NCBI RefSeq assembly: GCF_021729145.1
Contig: NZ_JAJSLW010000011.1
Span: 62,001-126,000, forward strand
DNA length: 64,000 nt
Direction: 5' to 3'
From: Membranihabitans maritimus
GTDB lineage: Bacteria > Bacteroidota > Bacteroidia > Chitinophagales > Saprospiraceae
The position numbers and the translations under genes are program-made. How positions within the stretch are numbered: the stretch's first letter is position 1; each line of letters begins with the position of its first letter. Under the pieces are notes generated by a model, which was given only the letters and a program-made list of their open reading frames with translations, did no database searches and was not told the origin of the DNA. This document shows positions 55,919-64,000 of this stretch, one piece after another.

Positions 55919-56508
55919 GTAACAGGCAAAATCCGGAGGTATGGGGAACCTGGCAATATGGGCTTTCTGCAAGTGCAGAGGTACTGGATTGGAAAGGGGG
56001 TTCAGCTGAAATAGGAGTGGGGTATAGTCATGAACAAATGACTTTTAGAAGGCGAATAGACCATTGTTATCCCGATCCAAAGGGATTTTGCACTAAAGTG
56101 CCGGTCCGGTCAGACAACTACCAGGTTCACATGGTACAATTGCCCATTAATTTTCAAGCTGAATTGTTTTCAGGGTTTAAAGCACAGTTATCACTATTGC
56201 CTTTATTCGACTGGCGAAAGGTGGGAAAAGACGGGGGAGTTGTAGTCCTTGAAGATACGGATTTCAATTTTTATTCCCTGGAAATTAATCCGGGTCTTGA
56301 ATACGAATGGAACCGCTTCCGGGTAGGTGTTAATTACCGGTTATGGCAGTTCAAAAAAATCGACCGGGTGGTATTCTCGGACCGGACGATTCCTGCAGCA
56401 GGAGATGGAGATCCTATATTGACGGAAGAGTACGAGGATTACAATCCTGTGAAGCTGTGGTTTAGCCTTGGGTACCTGTTGGGGAGTAATTCGGTAGGCA
56501 GTAAATAA
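55762..56508 (+). CDS. cassette protein 4, mosaic putative outer-membrane beta barrel
   Basis: About 248 residues. The first 52 or so, with signal peptide MKKQILSIMVFMMLSLTSDG and HHDKRLIGWSQSYRER, are identical to cassette 3. After base 55918 the sequence changes: the middle (CYPDPKGFCTKVPVRSDNY) is unique and the C-terminal part (FYSLEINPGLEYEWNRFRVG, NYRLWQFKKIDRV, ILTEEYEDYNPVKLWFS) is close to cassette 1. This is the pattern expected of recombination between cassettes. The start is ATG at 55762, 945 bp after that of cassette 3. Confidence 0.75.
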   Translation: MKKQILSIMVFMMLSLTSDGQSFWDDVTISAQFAAAHHDKRLIGWSQSYRERSNRQNPEVWGTWQYGLSASAEVLDWKGGSAEIGVGYSHEQMTFRRRIDHCYPDPKGFCTKVPVRSDNYQVHMVQLPINFQAELFSGFKAQLSLLPLFDWRKVGKDGGVVVLEDTDFNFYSLEINPGLEYEWNRFRVGVNYRLWQFKKIDRVVFSDRTIPAAGDGDPILTEEYEDYNPVKLWFSLGYLLGSNSVGSK

Positions 56509-56885
56509 CATCAATAATTGATAAGAAACCGGTCGTAATTTTTACACGATTTTGCTCTTTTTCAACAGCATATGTAGCGAAAAAGCGTTAAAAGTTTTCG
56601 AAACCTTGGAGAAAATTTAGCCTTTTTTGATACGGTTTTTGTCTGGAAAACAAAAAATGCCTTTGAAAAAGTGCCTTTTCTTTTGTTTCGTTTTCTTTGG
56701 GCATGCAAAGAAAATGAAAAAAGCAATCAATATTTTGATTTGATTTTGATCGTGTTTGCAGGTTGATCTTATACATTATTCACGTTAAATAGTAATCGGT
56801 ATGATCATTGAACATGCCTGAATATAATTGTAAACTAATTAACACCTTCTGTAGTTTGTGAGTCTTTTAGTATTTAAGGTGTGGC
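56509..56885. other. intergenic region after the cassette array
   Basis: It contains the inverted repeat TTTTCTTTG/CAAAGAAAA (56691-56714) and, at 56793-56830, a decayed piece of the cassette spacer (TAATCGGTATGA ... CATGCC ... GAATATA), which suggests that the array once reached further. No gene supported. Confidence 0.55.
56691..56714. repeat. inverted repeat in an A/T-rich intergenic element
   Basis: TTTTCTTTG and CAAAGAAAA flank a 6-base centre. The element makes a spurious minus-strand frame (56588-56776). Confidence 0.6.
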
Positions 56886-57419
56886 TTAAGGCTTATCGCT
56901 TTCATCTTCGGAAAACCACCCGGCATACTTTATATAATTATTTGAAATTCGGTCAATTTCACCGTTTTTGAGGTCATCTGAAACAGCTTTGATCTTGCGG
57001 GCGGGGATCCCGGCGTAGACATATCCGCTTTCACATACCATTTTGGCTGGGACTACGGCCCCGGCTCCGATTATACAATTTGATTGTACCACAGCGTGGT
57101 CCATAATTATGGCTCCCATACCCACTAAAACACTTGGGTGAATGTGGCAACCGTGGATGATAGCATTATGTCCTACGGATACATTATCTTCAATGACCGT
57201 TTTTGACCGCTCATAGGTACAATGGATTACTGCCCCATCCTGAATATTAACTTTTTTTCCGATTCGTATACTATTGACATCCCCTCTTATTATTGTCTGA
57301 AACCAAACACTGCATTGATCTCCCATCATGACATCGCCAATTATAGTTGCGTTTTCGGCTATAAAACAATCCTTTCCCCATACTGGGGTAAAGCCTCTTA
57401 CCTTTTTAATGAGTGCCAT
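56886..57419 (-). CDS. gamma-carbonic-anhydrase-like hexapeptide-repeat protein
   Basis: This 177-residue protein folds as a left-handed beta helix, shown by repeated [LIV]-G-x-x-x-x units (ENATIIGDVMMGDQCSVWFQ, RIGKKVNIQDGAVIHCTYER, VSVGHNAIIHGCHIHPSVLV). The metal-binding His residues in IHCTYE and VGHNAIIHGC fit the gamma-class (YrdA/PaaY-like) pattern. Activity is unproven for most such proteins. It overlaps the end of the TraB/GumN gene by 14 bp, so the pair is one transcript. Confidence 0.85.
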   Translation of the reverse strand: MALIKKVRGFTPVWGKDCFIAENATIIGDVMMGDQCSVWFQTIIRGDVNSIRIGKKVNIQDGAVIHCTYERSKTVIEDNVSVGHNAIIHGCHIHPSVLVGMGAIIMDHAVVQSNCIIGAGAVVPAKMVCESGYVYAGIPARKIKAVSDDLKNGEIDRISNNYIKYAGWFSEDESDKP

Positions 57420-58341
57420 ATGGTTTTGCTTTTATCGGACTTACATCAAGTCCGGCCTTTCTTAAAAGATTTATAACACCCATTTCGCCAGGTAAATGGC
57501 CTGCTCCAACAGCTACAAAAGTGGGAGCATTAGACGTTAATTCAATTATCTTTGGAATCCAGTTTTGATTTCTCTTGTCCAACAATAAATCCTGATATTG
57601 CTGGGTAATCGTATCACCCTGTAAAATCATATTATAGATTTCATTGAGGTCTTGTCGAATGTAAGTGTCAAACAGAATATTATCGTCGTTATTTCCTTTT
57701 TTATTTGTTATGTCACTTGCTTCTACTGCATCAACCAATAAATCTGCTTGTTGCTGATAGGGAATACTATCGAAAATAGAAAGTTGGTATTCTATGGATT
57801 CCAATCCGAAAATGACTTGATCATAATCCCGGGTTTTTTCTATTAATTCCAATTCATACGATTTGATGTCTTCCTGATCAATATTGGAAATATCCATAGT
57901 TATAAATGTGTAAAGGAAAAAAGGTTTTAATTTTTCCATAAACACGAATGGAATTCCCATGTCACTGAAATAGTTTTCAATTTTGGTATATTCTTCTTCG
58001 GAAACAAGGTCCTTGATAGTTGTATTTTCTTTCATCAATGCCTGATCCATTATCGAAAATAAAGATGTGGCATCAAGGTCATTCATATTTATTTCGAAGG
58101 CAACTTGTTCTGTAGATTTAAATTTTTCTTCATAGATATCAGGCCAAAAATACATGTCTTTCGGGATCATATGGATAGTACCAAAAAGATAAGAACGGGA
58201 ATCATTGTCGGGGTTTGTGATTTCCCATAACAAGGCGTCTTCTAGTTGTGGAGACGGTATATTCTGTTTCGGGGAACATGAAGTTAGAAATACGGCTAAG
58301 AAATACAGAACACTAAATGGAAGTATTTTTCTTGTCCACAT
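57406..58341 (-). CDS. TraB/GumN-family lipoprotein
   Basis: This 311-residue protein has a lipoprotein signal (lipobox LTSC near residue 22) and the TraB/GumN fold: SRSYLFGTIHMIPKDMYFWP, FEINMNDLD, FGLESIEYQLSIFD and the C-terminal FVAVGAGHLPGEMGVINLLR. The paired GTIH and GAGHL motifs are those of the Tiki/TraB metalloprotease-like group, so a periplasmic or outer-membrane protease role is possible. It is upstream of and overlaps the carbonic-anhydrase-like gene. Confidence 0.85.
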   Translation of the reverse strand: MWTRKILPFSVLYFLAVFLTSCSPKQNIPSPQLEDALLWEITNPDNDSRSYLFGTIHMIPKDMYFWPDIYEEKFKSTEQVAFEINMNDLDATSLFSIMDQALMKENTTIKDLVSEEEYTKIENYFSDMGIPFVFMEKLKPFFLYTFITMDISNIDQEDIKSYELELIEKTRDYDQVIFGLESIEYQLSIFDSIPYQQQADLLVDAVEASDITNKKGNNDDNILFDTYIRQDLNEIYNMILQGDTITQQYQDLLLDKRNQNWIPKIIELTSNAPTFVAVGAGHLPGEMGVINLLRKAGLDVSPIKAKPYGTH

Positions 58342-58385
58342 AATTTGGATTTTCTGTCCATTGAAGATAGGTAATTAATTTGATA

Positions 58386-59060
58386 TCAGTCTTTGTCTAT
58401 TTTACTTAGCAAGGTATTTTTGACAATTTTTAATGTATATTTTTTCCATTCGGTAATATCGATCTTATACATCGTCATTCTGTTGTTTTGCGAGGCAGCT
58501 GATCGTAATTGACTAAAGCCCAGAATGATACTCCATATGGTCATATATAGTAAATTGGGTGATACCTGATTGTCAATGGAATGGTCTTTTTGTCCTCTCA
58601 AGATCTCTTCCTGAAAGATCGTAATTGGGATATTGTGAATATCCTTTATCTTTCTAAAATAAATAGAGGATTTCATAGCCTCAGTCAATTGGTTGGTCTT
58701 TTGATTTGAAGATCGGACCAATCGGGTGTAATTGAGGAATAATTCTAAATAAAATGGATTTTCTCCCAGGAAGTCAACATAAGCTTCTATGAGTTTAGTC
58801 GTGGCATCATATCCGGAATCAGATTGTGTATCGTAATGAATACTGTAAAAAAGGTCATTCATTTTTTGCATTCCCTTGTAGGTGATAGCCATGTACAAAT
58901 TCTCCTTACTGTTGTAATAAAAGTAAACCAGTCCTTTGCTTATATTCAAAGCTTCGGCAATGTCTTCCATTTTAGTGTTTTCGTATCCTTTGGACGCGAA
59001 TAGTTTTTCTGCTGAATTTAGAATTTGGATTTCTTTTTCTTCTCTTTTCGATAGAGCCAT
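58386..59060 (-). CDS. TetR/AcrR-family transcription regulator
   Basis: This 224-residue regulator has an N-terminal helix-turn-helix: ILNSAEKLFASKGYENTKME then DIAEALNISKGLVYFYYNSK. The C-terminal ligand domain is helical and not informative. It lies 44 bp upstream of the TraB/GumN gene in the same direction and may control that pair; this is inferred from position. lpxB lies behind it. Confidence 0.9.
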   Translation of the reverse strand: MALSKREEKEIQILNSAEKLFASKGYENTKMEDIAEALNISKGLVYFYYNSKENLYMAITYKGMQKMNDLFYSIHYDTQSDSGYDATTKLIEAYVDFLGENPFYLELFLNYTRLVRSSNQKTNQLTEAMKSSIYFRKIKDIHNIPITIFQEEILRGQKDHSIDNQVSPNLLYMTIWSIILGFSQLRSAASQNNRMTMYKIDITEWKKYTLKIVKNTLLSKIDKD

Positions 59061-59108
59061 ATGTTTGTTATAATAATTTATAAATTCAAGTATTCCGAGG
59101 TTTTCTAA

Positions 59109-60218
59109 TTACTCCAGATCTTGATTAATTATCGAAGCGGTGCGTTCTGCAGCTCCCCCTAGTCCAAGTTTTTTTTCTAAGTGATTGTATTCCTCAAGTA
59201 AATCTTTAAGATATTTCTTTTCTTCAAATTTTTTGAGCTCTTTGTATAAGTTTTTTGATGTCAATTCATCTTGAATTAATTCTTCAATAATTTTTTTATT
59301 CATGATTAAATTAGCCAACCCAATAAATGGAACTTTAACCAATCTTTTTGCTATATGGTATGAAATAAGGTTCCCTTTGTAGCAAATTACTTCAGGGACT
59401 TTAAATAAAGCAGTTTCCAGGGTCGCGGTACCCGAAGCCACACAGGCCATATCTGCACGTTTTAATATTTCATAGGTCTTTCCTTCAATTATACGAACCC
59501 GACTACCATATTTGTGTGTCATGTCATTGTACAATGATAATGGCAAGTGGGATGATTTGGCTATTACAATTTCATGACTTGAAAATTTGTTTGCTGCCTC
59601 GAGTTGAACTGGTAATATTTTACGTACTTCTTGCTGGCGGCTTCCCGGTAAAAGTGCTATTACTTTTTGGCCATTTGAGAAAATGGAATCCGAGATAATC
59701 GAATTTTTAAAATCTTGAATAATATCTACCAATGGGTGGCCTACGTAGTGGACGTTACAACCATATTTTTCAAAAAATTCCTTTTCGAAAGGTAGAATAC
59801 AAAAAAGCTTATCTACGTCCTTTTGTATTTTGTAAGCCCGGTTTGATTTCCATGCCCATGCCTGGGGAGCTATATAATAATAATTTTTAAATCCCAACCG
59901 TTTTGCCCAATTGGCAATTCTCATATTGAAACCTGGAAAATCAACATAGATTATTGCACTGGGATTGAATTGGGTAATGCATTCCTTTGCCAGGGCTATA
60001 TTTTTAAAAATGGTTCTCAGGTTTGCAATTACTTCTGCAAATCCCATGAAAGAGAGCTTATCAATCTCCAGATCGAGATAAACCCCTTCGTTTTTCATTT
60101 TTTCACCACCAAAACCCCTGAATATAGCATTGGGGAATTGTTTTTTTAATGCTTTTACCAAGTGGGCTCCGTGAAGGTCACCGGAAGCTTCTCCCGCTAT
60201 GACATAGAATTTCTTCAT
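59109..60218 (-). CDS. lpxB: lipid-A-disaccharide synthase
   Basis: LpxB joins UDP-diacylglucosamine and lipid X at the inner membrane to make the lipid A disaccharide. The 369-residue protein has the start KKFYVIAGEASGDLHGAHLV, RGFGGEKMKNEGV, LSFMGFAEV, YYIAPQAWAWKSNRAYKI, ALLPGSRQQEV and VASGTATLETAL, all family hallmarks. Its ATG shares a base with the stop of the small membrane protein upstream (TAATG), so translation is coupled. Confidence 0.96.
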   Translation of the reverse strand: MKKFYVIAGEASGDLHGAHLVKALKKQFPNAIFRGFGGEKMKNEGVYLDLEIDKLSFMGFAEVIANLRTIFKNIALAKECITQFNPSAIIYVDFPGFNMRIANWAKRLGFKNYYYIAPQAWAWKSNRAYKIQKDVDKLFCILPFEKEFFEKYGCNVHYVGHPLVDIIQDFKNSIISDSIFSNGQKVIALLPGSRQQEVRKILPVQLEAANKFSSHEIVIAKSSHLPLSLYNDMTHKYGSRVRIIEGKTYEILKRADMACVASGTATLETALFKVPEVICYKGNLISYHIAKRLVKVPFIGLANLIMNKKIIEELIQDELTSKNLYKELKKFEEKKYLKDLLEEYNHLEKKLGLGGAAERTASIINQDLE

Positions 60219-60523
60219 TATAGTATTTGGGTAGAAAAGTAAATTAACCAGGCAATAATATAAATAAAAGTGGGAATAGTAATTCCTCTTACGGTATTGA
60301 AAGCATACCGTTTTCTAAAATATTGTAACAATATTGCGTTGGAAGCAATACCTATCAGGCTTAAAGTCCGAAAGCGGAAACCTTCAGAAAACCCCTCTGT
60401 GGACACCAGATTCATGGAGGAAAATTCCTGGAATATAATATAAAGAACTAAAAAAGTTAAAAGGGGTAATAGTAGACCGCACAAAATACCAAACCCCATA
60501 TTGTTGTATTTTTTATTCAGCAT
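60218..60523 (-). CDS. small membrane protein between surE and lpxB
   Basis: This 101-residue protein has three likely membrane segments (FGILCGLLLPLLTFLVLYII, SLIGIASNAILLQYF, IPTFIYIIAWLIYF). It overlaps surE by 11 bp and lpxB by 1 bp, so all three genes form one translationally coupled unit. Position suggests a link to lipid A or the envelope, but I do not recognise a characterised family. Confidence 0.8.
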   Translation of the reverse strand: MLNKKYNNMGFGILCGLLLPLLTFLVLYIIFQEFSSMNLVSTEGFSEGFRFRTLSLIGIASNAILLQYFRKRYAFNTVRGITIPTFIYIIAWLIYFSTQIL

Positions 60524-61295
60524 CAGACAATCCTTTCAGCGAATCGAATGCACCATAGTCGGTAAGGTCGAATTGGGCAGGAACTACAGAAACATAGCCT
60601 TCATCAAGGGCACGCGAATCCGTATTTTCACCTTTGTCATTATTTACTAATTGTCCGCTTAGCCAGTAATATTTCATTCCTCTTGGGTCAATCCCCGGTT
60701 GAAATTCTTCTACCCATCGGGCATTGGATTGCCGGCAAACTTTGATCCCTTTTATTTCAGTCTGGTTGATATTAGGTATGTTAACATTTAATAAAATAGG
60801 CTTTTGAGGATTTTTCTCAAGACCGAGCATGTATTTACTGATTTTTGTAGCAAATTTTCCGGGTATTGTGAAATCAGCCTCAAAGGAGAAATCGAGATAA
60901 GAAAATCCAATGCTGTGGATGCCTTCCATAGCCGCTTCCATAGCGGCAGACATCGTCCCGCTATATAATATATTGATAGAATGATTGGCTCCATGATTAA
61001 TACCGGAAACACAAAGATCTATAGTTTTTTCTTTCAGTAAGACATTTTTAGCCCACTTGACACAGTCGACAGGTGTTCCACTGCATTCATAAGCTTCAAT
61101 ATCCCTGAATGGGTCGACTTTGTGTACCCGTATTGGTTCTCTCAATGTGATGGCATGTCCTTTCCCACTTTGTGGGGAATCAGGGGAAACCACAATTACC
61201 CTACCAAGAGTCCTTACAGATTCTACTAGAGCTCTCAGACCTGGCGCAAACATTCCGTCATCGTTGGTTACTAAAATAAGTGGTTTTTCATCCAT
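60513..61295 (-). CDS. surE: 5'/3'-nucleotidase SurE
   Basis: SurE removes phosphate from nucleoside monophosphates, likely in stationary-phase or stress metabolism. The 260-residue protein has ILVTNDDGMFAPGLRALVES with the metal-binding Asp pair, VVSPDSPQSGKGHAITL, YECSGTPVDCVKWA and VSGINHGANHSINILYSGTM. First gene of the surE / membrane protein / lpxB unit. Confidence 0.95.
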   Translation of the reverse strand: MDEKPLILVTNDDGMFAPGLRALVESVRTLGRVIVVSPDSPQSGKGHAITLREPIRVHKVDPFRDIEAYECSGTPVDCVKWAKNVLLKEKTIDLCVSGINHGANHSINILYSGTMSAAMEAAMEGIHSIGFSYLDFSFEADFTIPGKFATKISKYMLGLEKNPQKPILLNVNIPNINQTEIKGIKVCRQSNARWVEEFQPGIDPRGMKYYWLSGQLVNNDKGENTDSRALDEGYVSVVPAQFDLTDYGAFDSLKGLSDAE

Positions 61296-61654
61296 AATTA
61301 ATATTGAAGACTTTTATTTAAATTGCAAATGTACACAAACAATTCTTGCCAAAGGCATTCCGATTAACCTGATTTCAATCAGCAAGGAAGATTCAGAGTG
61401 CTTGAAAATAGTGAGGTTTACCTATGTCGTTTGAAATATTTGGTGCCCTTATGTGGTAGAAGGGTACTTTTGTTAGGGGGGATGGTATTAATAATGGGTA
61501 AATTTGTAATCCGGGAATGAATTTATGTCCTTCTTTACCTTGGTTTATCCCACATATCTACAGGAAAGTACCACCGAAATACGGTCTGGTTTTACGAATT
61601 ACTTCCTTCCTCAATCTCACTTAATACCGCGACTTTAATAGATCTGATTTTTTA
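61296..61654. other. divergent intergenic region between surE and hemH
   Basis: With the hemH promoter and leader this leaves 439 bases without a gene. On the minus strand TACATTTG (61326-61333) could be the surE -7 element. I see nothing else. Confidence 0.45.
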
Positions 61655-61662
61655 TAACTTTG
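61655..61662 (+). promoter_or_regulatory. candidate -7 element of hemH
   Basis: TAACTTTG matches TAnnTTTG, 72 bases before the hemH ATG. No -33 match at the usual spacing. Confidence 0.4.
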
Positions 61663-61734
61663 CTGCGACTGATTCCCTGTGTTTTTTATAGTTTAGCTGA
61701 AAATTGGAGAAATTAGCGTTTAAAAGGAAGTTAG

Positions 61735-62775
61735 ATGGAAGAAATAAATCAAGTGGAGAAAAAAGCAAAAACGGGGGTTGCCCTGGTCAACTTAGGGACG
61801 CCGGATAGCACTCGAGTCTCAGATGTAAGGAAGTATCTCACACAATTTTTGTTAGATGCCAGGGTAATTGATATTCCCGAATGGAATCGGCAATTGTTGG
61901 TTAGGGGAAGTATAGCTCCTTTTCGTGCGCCAAAATCTGCTGCTGAATATAAAAAGTTGTGGACAGAGGAAGGGTCGCCAATTAAAATTTTTGGTTATGG
62001 CTTGCGGGATAAATTGCAGAAAAGATTAGGGGAGGAGTACGTAGTTTCGCTCGGAATGAGATATCAAAGTCCTTCAGTAGAAGAATCGTTGGATATGTTA
62101 TTTAAAGAGAATGTATCACGAGTTATAGTCATTCCTTTGTTCCCTCAGTACGCCTCAGCCACAGTGGGTTCAGTAATTGAAGAAGTAATGAAAGTTGTGC
62201 GTTCAAATTTAACGTTCCCGCAATTGAATTTTGTCAATAAATTTTATGATCGGAAGGATTTTATTGATGCATGGACTTCAATTGGAAATAAATACGATCT
62301 GGAAAAATACGACAAGATTATTTTTAGTTATCATGGAATTCCCCAGCGGCAATTGTTCAAGGCAGATACTAATAATATCTGTAAGGCAAACGGCCATTGT
62401 TGCCAGGAGATTTCCGGAAAAAATCAATTTTGTTACTCCGCTCAGTGTTTTCATAATACCCGGTTGCTTATTAATAGTATGGGGCTGGATTCTGAAAAAT
62501 GTATTACTACCTTCCAATCCAGGTTGGGGAGGTCTGAATGGACCCAACCATATACAGAAGCTACTGTAGAGCGCCTTGCGGTTGAAGGGTATAAAAAGGT
62601 ACTGATTTTCAGTCCCGCATTTGTGGCAGATTGTCTGGAAACAACTGTAGAGTTGGGAATGGAATACCGGGATTTGTTCCTGGAAAATGGCGGAGAAGTA
62701 TTTGATATGGTAGAGAGCCTGAATGTGGCTGAACCCTGGGTAGATGTATTGGAAAATATGGTTCGCGAGTATTAA
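61735..62775 (+). CDS. hemH: ferrochelatase
   Basis: Ferrochelatase inserts iron into a porphyrin at the membrane surface. The 346-residue protein has GVALVNLGTPDSTRVSDVRK, LGMRYQSPSVEESLDMLF, VIPLFPQYASATVGSVIEEV, IIFSYHGIPQRQLF with the catalytic His, FQSRLGRSEWTQPYTEATVE and FSPAFVADCLETTVELGMEY. An internal run of Cys residues (CKANGHCC ... CYSAQC, about residues 220-242) could bind a [2Fe-2S] cluster, as in some bacterial ferrochelatases. It is followed 12 bp later by holA. Confidence 0.94.
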   Translation: MEEINQVEKKAKTGVALVNLGTPDSTRVSDVRKYLTQFLLDARVIDIPEWNRQLLVRGSIAPFRAPKSAAEYKKLWTEEGSPIKIFGYGLRDKLQKRLGEEYVVSLGMRYQSPSVEESLDMLFKENVSRVIVIPLFPQYASATVGSVIEEVMKVVRSNLTFPQLNFVNKFYDRKDFIDAWTSIGNKYDLEKYDKIIFSYHGIPQRQLFKADTNNICKANGHCCQEISGKNQFCYSAQCFHNTRLLINSMGLDSEKCITTFQSRLGRSEWTQPYTEATVERLAVEGYKKVLIFSPAFVADCLETTVELGMEYRDLFLENGGEVFDMVESLNVAEPWVDVLENMVREY

Positions 62776-62787
62776 AAATATATTCTT

Positions 62788-63786
62788 TTGGATTTTTTAA
62801 AATTTAAAAACAAGATAGATCTCAACCCCTTTCAGCCGCTGTATTTTTTATACGGGGAAGAGTCGTATTACATAGATGAGCTGTCCAAATATATTGTTGA
62901 CAAGACAATAGACCCGGCAATGAAAGATTTTAATTTTTCCATTATTTACGGAAAGGATGCAGATTATAAGACCGTATTGGATGCGGTAGGGAGGTATCCA
63001 ATGATGGCAGAGTACCAGGTCGTAGTATTGAGAGAAGCCCAACGGATGAGAGACTTTGCTGAATTACAATCTTATTTTGCCAATCCGCAAACAACGACTG
63101 TCTTTATAATTGAGTATAAGGACAAAATAGACAAGAGGTTGAAGCAATTTAAGTTATTGGCCAAACTGGACACTGCTTTTGAATCACAAAAGGTACGGGA
63201 TTATCAAATTACTAAATGGATACTTTCTTATATCAAAGAGCATGGTTGGGAGATTAGCGTCCCCAATGCCCAGATGATGGCTGATCACCTCGGGACAGAT
63301 CTCGGCAAGATCGTCAATGAAGTTAATAAGATGATGATCAATAAGGAAGATAACCAGACCATTGGTGCTGATGATATAGAAAAGTATATAGGAATAAGTA
63401 AGGAATATAATGTTTTTGAATTGCAAAGTGCTTTAGGGCATAGGGATTTGGAGAAAGTGACACGTATTGTTCGCCATATGACTGGCAATGAAAGGGATTT
63501 TCCTTTGGTGATGATAGTACCAGTTGTTCACAGTTATTTTACCAAAATTTATAAAATGCATTTTGTAAGGAATGCTTCTCCCCGGGAGAAAATGAAGGCT
63601 TTGGGACTTTCTCACGAGTTTTTCCTAAAGGAATTTGAAGTTGCCGCACGGAGTTATTCCATTCGTAGATGTGAGGAAATTTTACAAACGTTATTTACGT
63701 ACGATTGCCGATCAAAAGGAATAGACAATCCTTCAGGAGAGAACGGGCAATTGGTCAAGGAATTGATGGTGAAAATAGTCAATTAA
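62788..63786 (+). CDS. holA: DNA polymerase III delta subunit
   Basis: The delta subunit opens the sliding clamp in the clamp loader. The 332-residue protein shows LYFLYGEESYYIDELSKYIV, TVLDAVGRYPMMAEYQVVVL, a helical lid (MADHLGTDLGKIVNEVNKMM) and the C-terminal collar domain (MVIPVVHSYFTKIYKMHF). The start is TTG at 62788, because no ATG lies closer to the conserved N-terminus. It lies 12 bp after hemH and is probably cotranscribed. Confidence 0.9.
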   Translation: MDFLKFKNKIDLNPFQPLYFLYGEESYYIDELSKYIVDKTIDPAMKDFNFSIIYGKDADYKTVLDAVGRYPMMAEYQVVVLREAQRMRDFAELQSYFANPQTTTVFIIEYKDKIDKRLKQFKLLAKLDTAFESQKVRDYQITKWILSYIKEHGWEISVPNAQMMADHLGTDLGKIVNEVNKMMINKEDNQTIGADDIEKYIGISKEYNVFELQSALGHRDLEKVTRIVRHMTGNERDFPLVMIVPVVHSYFTKIYKMHFVRNASPREKMKALGLSHEFFLKEFEVAARSYSIRRCEEILQTLFTYDCRSKGIDNPSGENGQLVKELMVKIVN

Positions 63787-64000
63787 TATTGTTCTTACCT
63801 CTTCCGTTCCTTTGAAATTTCCTCGTACCAAAAGAACTAACAGGGAGGACTTATTCAGACGTGAATATTGAGTTTTCAATTCTGTTTTGATACTATTTTA
63901 AAAAGAGCACTGGTAGTAAACGTTGGCCTTCCCAAATGTTCAATTTAAAAACTTGTCATGGAATTGTATCCGTCCATCATTTTCTTTGAATATTGGTTCC

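Noticed and set aside
56588-56776. 62-codon minus-strand frame with many Lys and Phe
   Set aside because: It runs across the inverted repeat TTTTCTTTG/CAAAGAAAA and low-complexity sequence; such frames arise by chance there.

Overview
The window is an AT-rich chromosomal segment of a member of the Bacteroidota. The evidence is a type IX secretion (T9SS) and gliding set (gldJ, porU, porV), T9SS C-terminal sorting domains, Bacteroidota-type promoters (TTTG - about 20 bp - TAnnTTTG), weak Shine-Dalgarno signals, and housekeeping blocks typical of the phylum (surE / small membrane protein / lpxB; STAS + rnz; infC-rpmI-rplT). A Saprospiria-like or flavobacteria-like relative is plausible, but the sequence alone does not settle the class. 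I see no intact insertion sequence, prophage or CRISPR array.

Layout. (1) 1-3790: end of NirB, NirD and a NarX-like nitrate/nitrite sensor kinase. (2) 4.1-17.4 kb: an OmpA-type protein, an arginase-fold pseudoenzyme, murF, gldJ, a YfhO-like membrane protein joined to porU, and porV. (3) 17.5-26.4 kb: the rest of the nitrate system: a NirB-like scaffold fused to rubredoxin, a one-chain nitrate reductase with its own flavin reductase, a NarK/NrtP transporter, a divergent outer-membrane porin and a NarL-like regulator. The nitrate pathway therefore brackets the T9SS block. (4) 26.4-30.7 kb: a sodium/solute symporter coupled to a PIG-L-type deacetylase. (5) 31-50 kb: mainly housekeeping genes (aspartokinase, msrA/msrB, cmk, queA, infC-rpmI-rplT, clpC, rnz, tRNA-Lys, rpsU, prs), plus two porin/helical-repeat proteins and a decayed amidohydrolase gene (35887-36454). 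(6) 50-56.9 kb: the most unusual region, described below. (7) 56.9-63.8 kb: gamma-carbonic-anhydrase-like protein, TraB/GumN lipoprotein, TetR regulator, lpxB, surE, hemH and holA.

The exceptional locus (50.0-56.9 kb) has a T9SS-exported trypsin-like protease whose signal peptide is out of frame with the rest of the gene at a run of seven Gs. Four tandem genes for related putative outer-membrane beta-barrel proteins follow. Units 2 and 3 repeat with a 945-bp period and look identical over about 994 bp. Unit 4 is a mosaic of unit-3-like and unit-1-like halves. Each later unit carries a fossil of the protease's sorting-domain 3' end in its spacer, which shows how the array arose. Together this looks like a surface-variation locus combining a candidate contingency tract with a recombining cassette array. 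It needs read-level confirmation.

How the genes work together: nitrate would cross the outer membrane by the porin and the inner membrane by the MFS carrier, be reduced to nitrite by the fused reductase, and to ammonium by NirBD, under control of the NarX/NarL-like pair. The T9SS genes (PorU sortase, PorV shuttle, GldJ) would export proteins such as the 50.8-kb protease.
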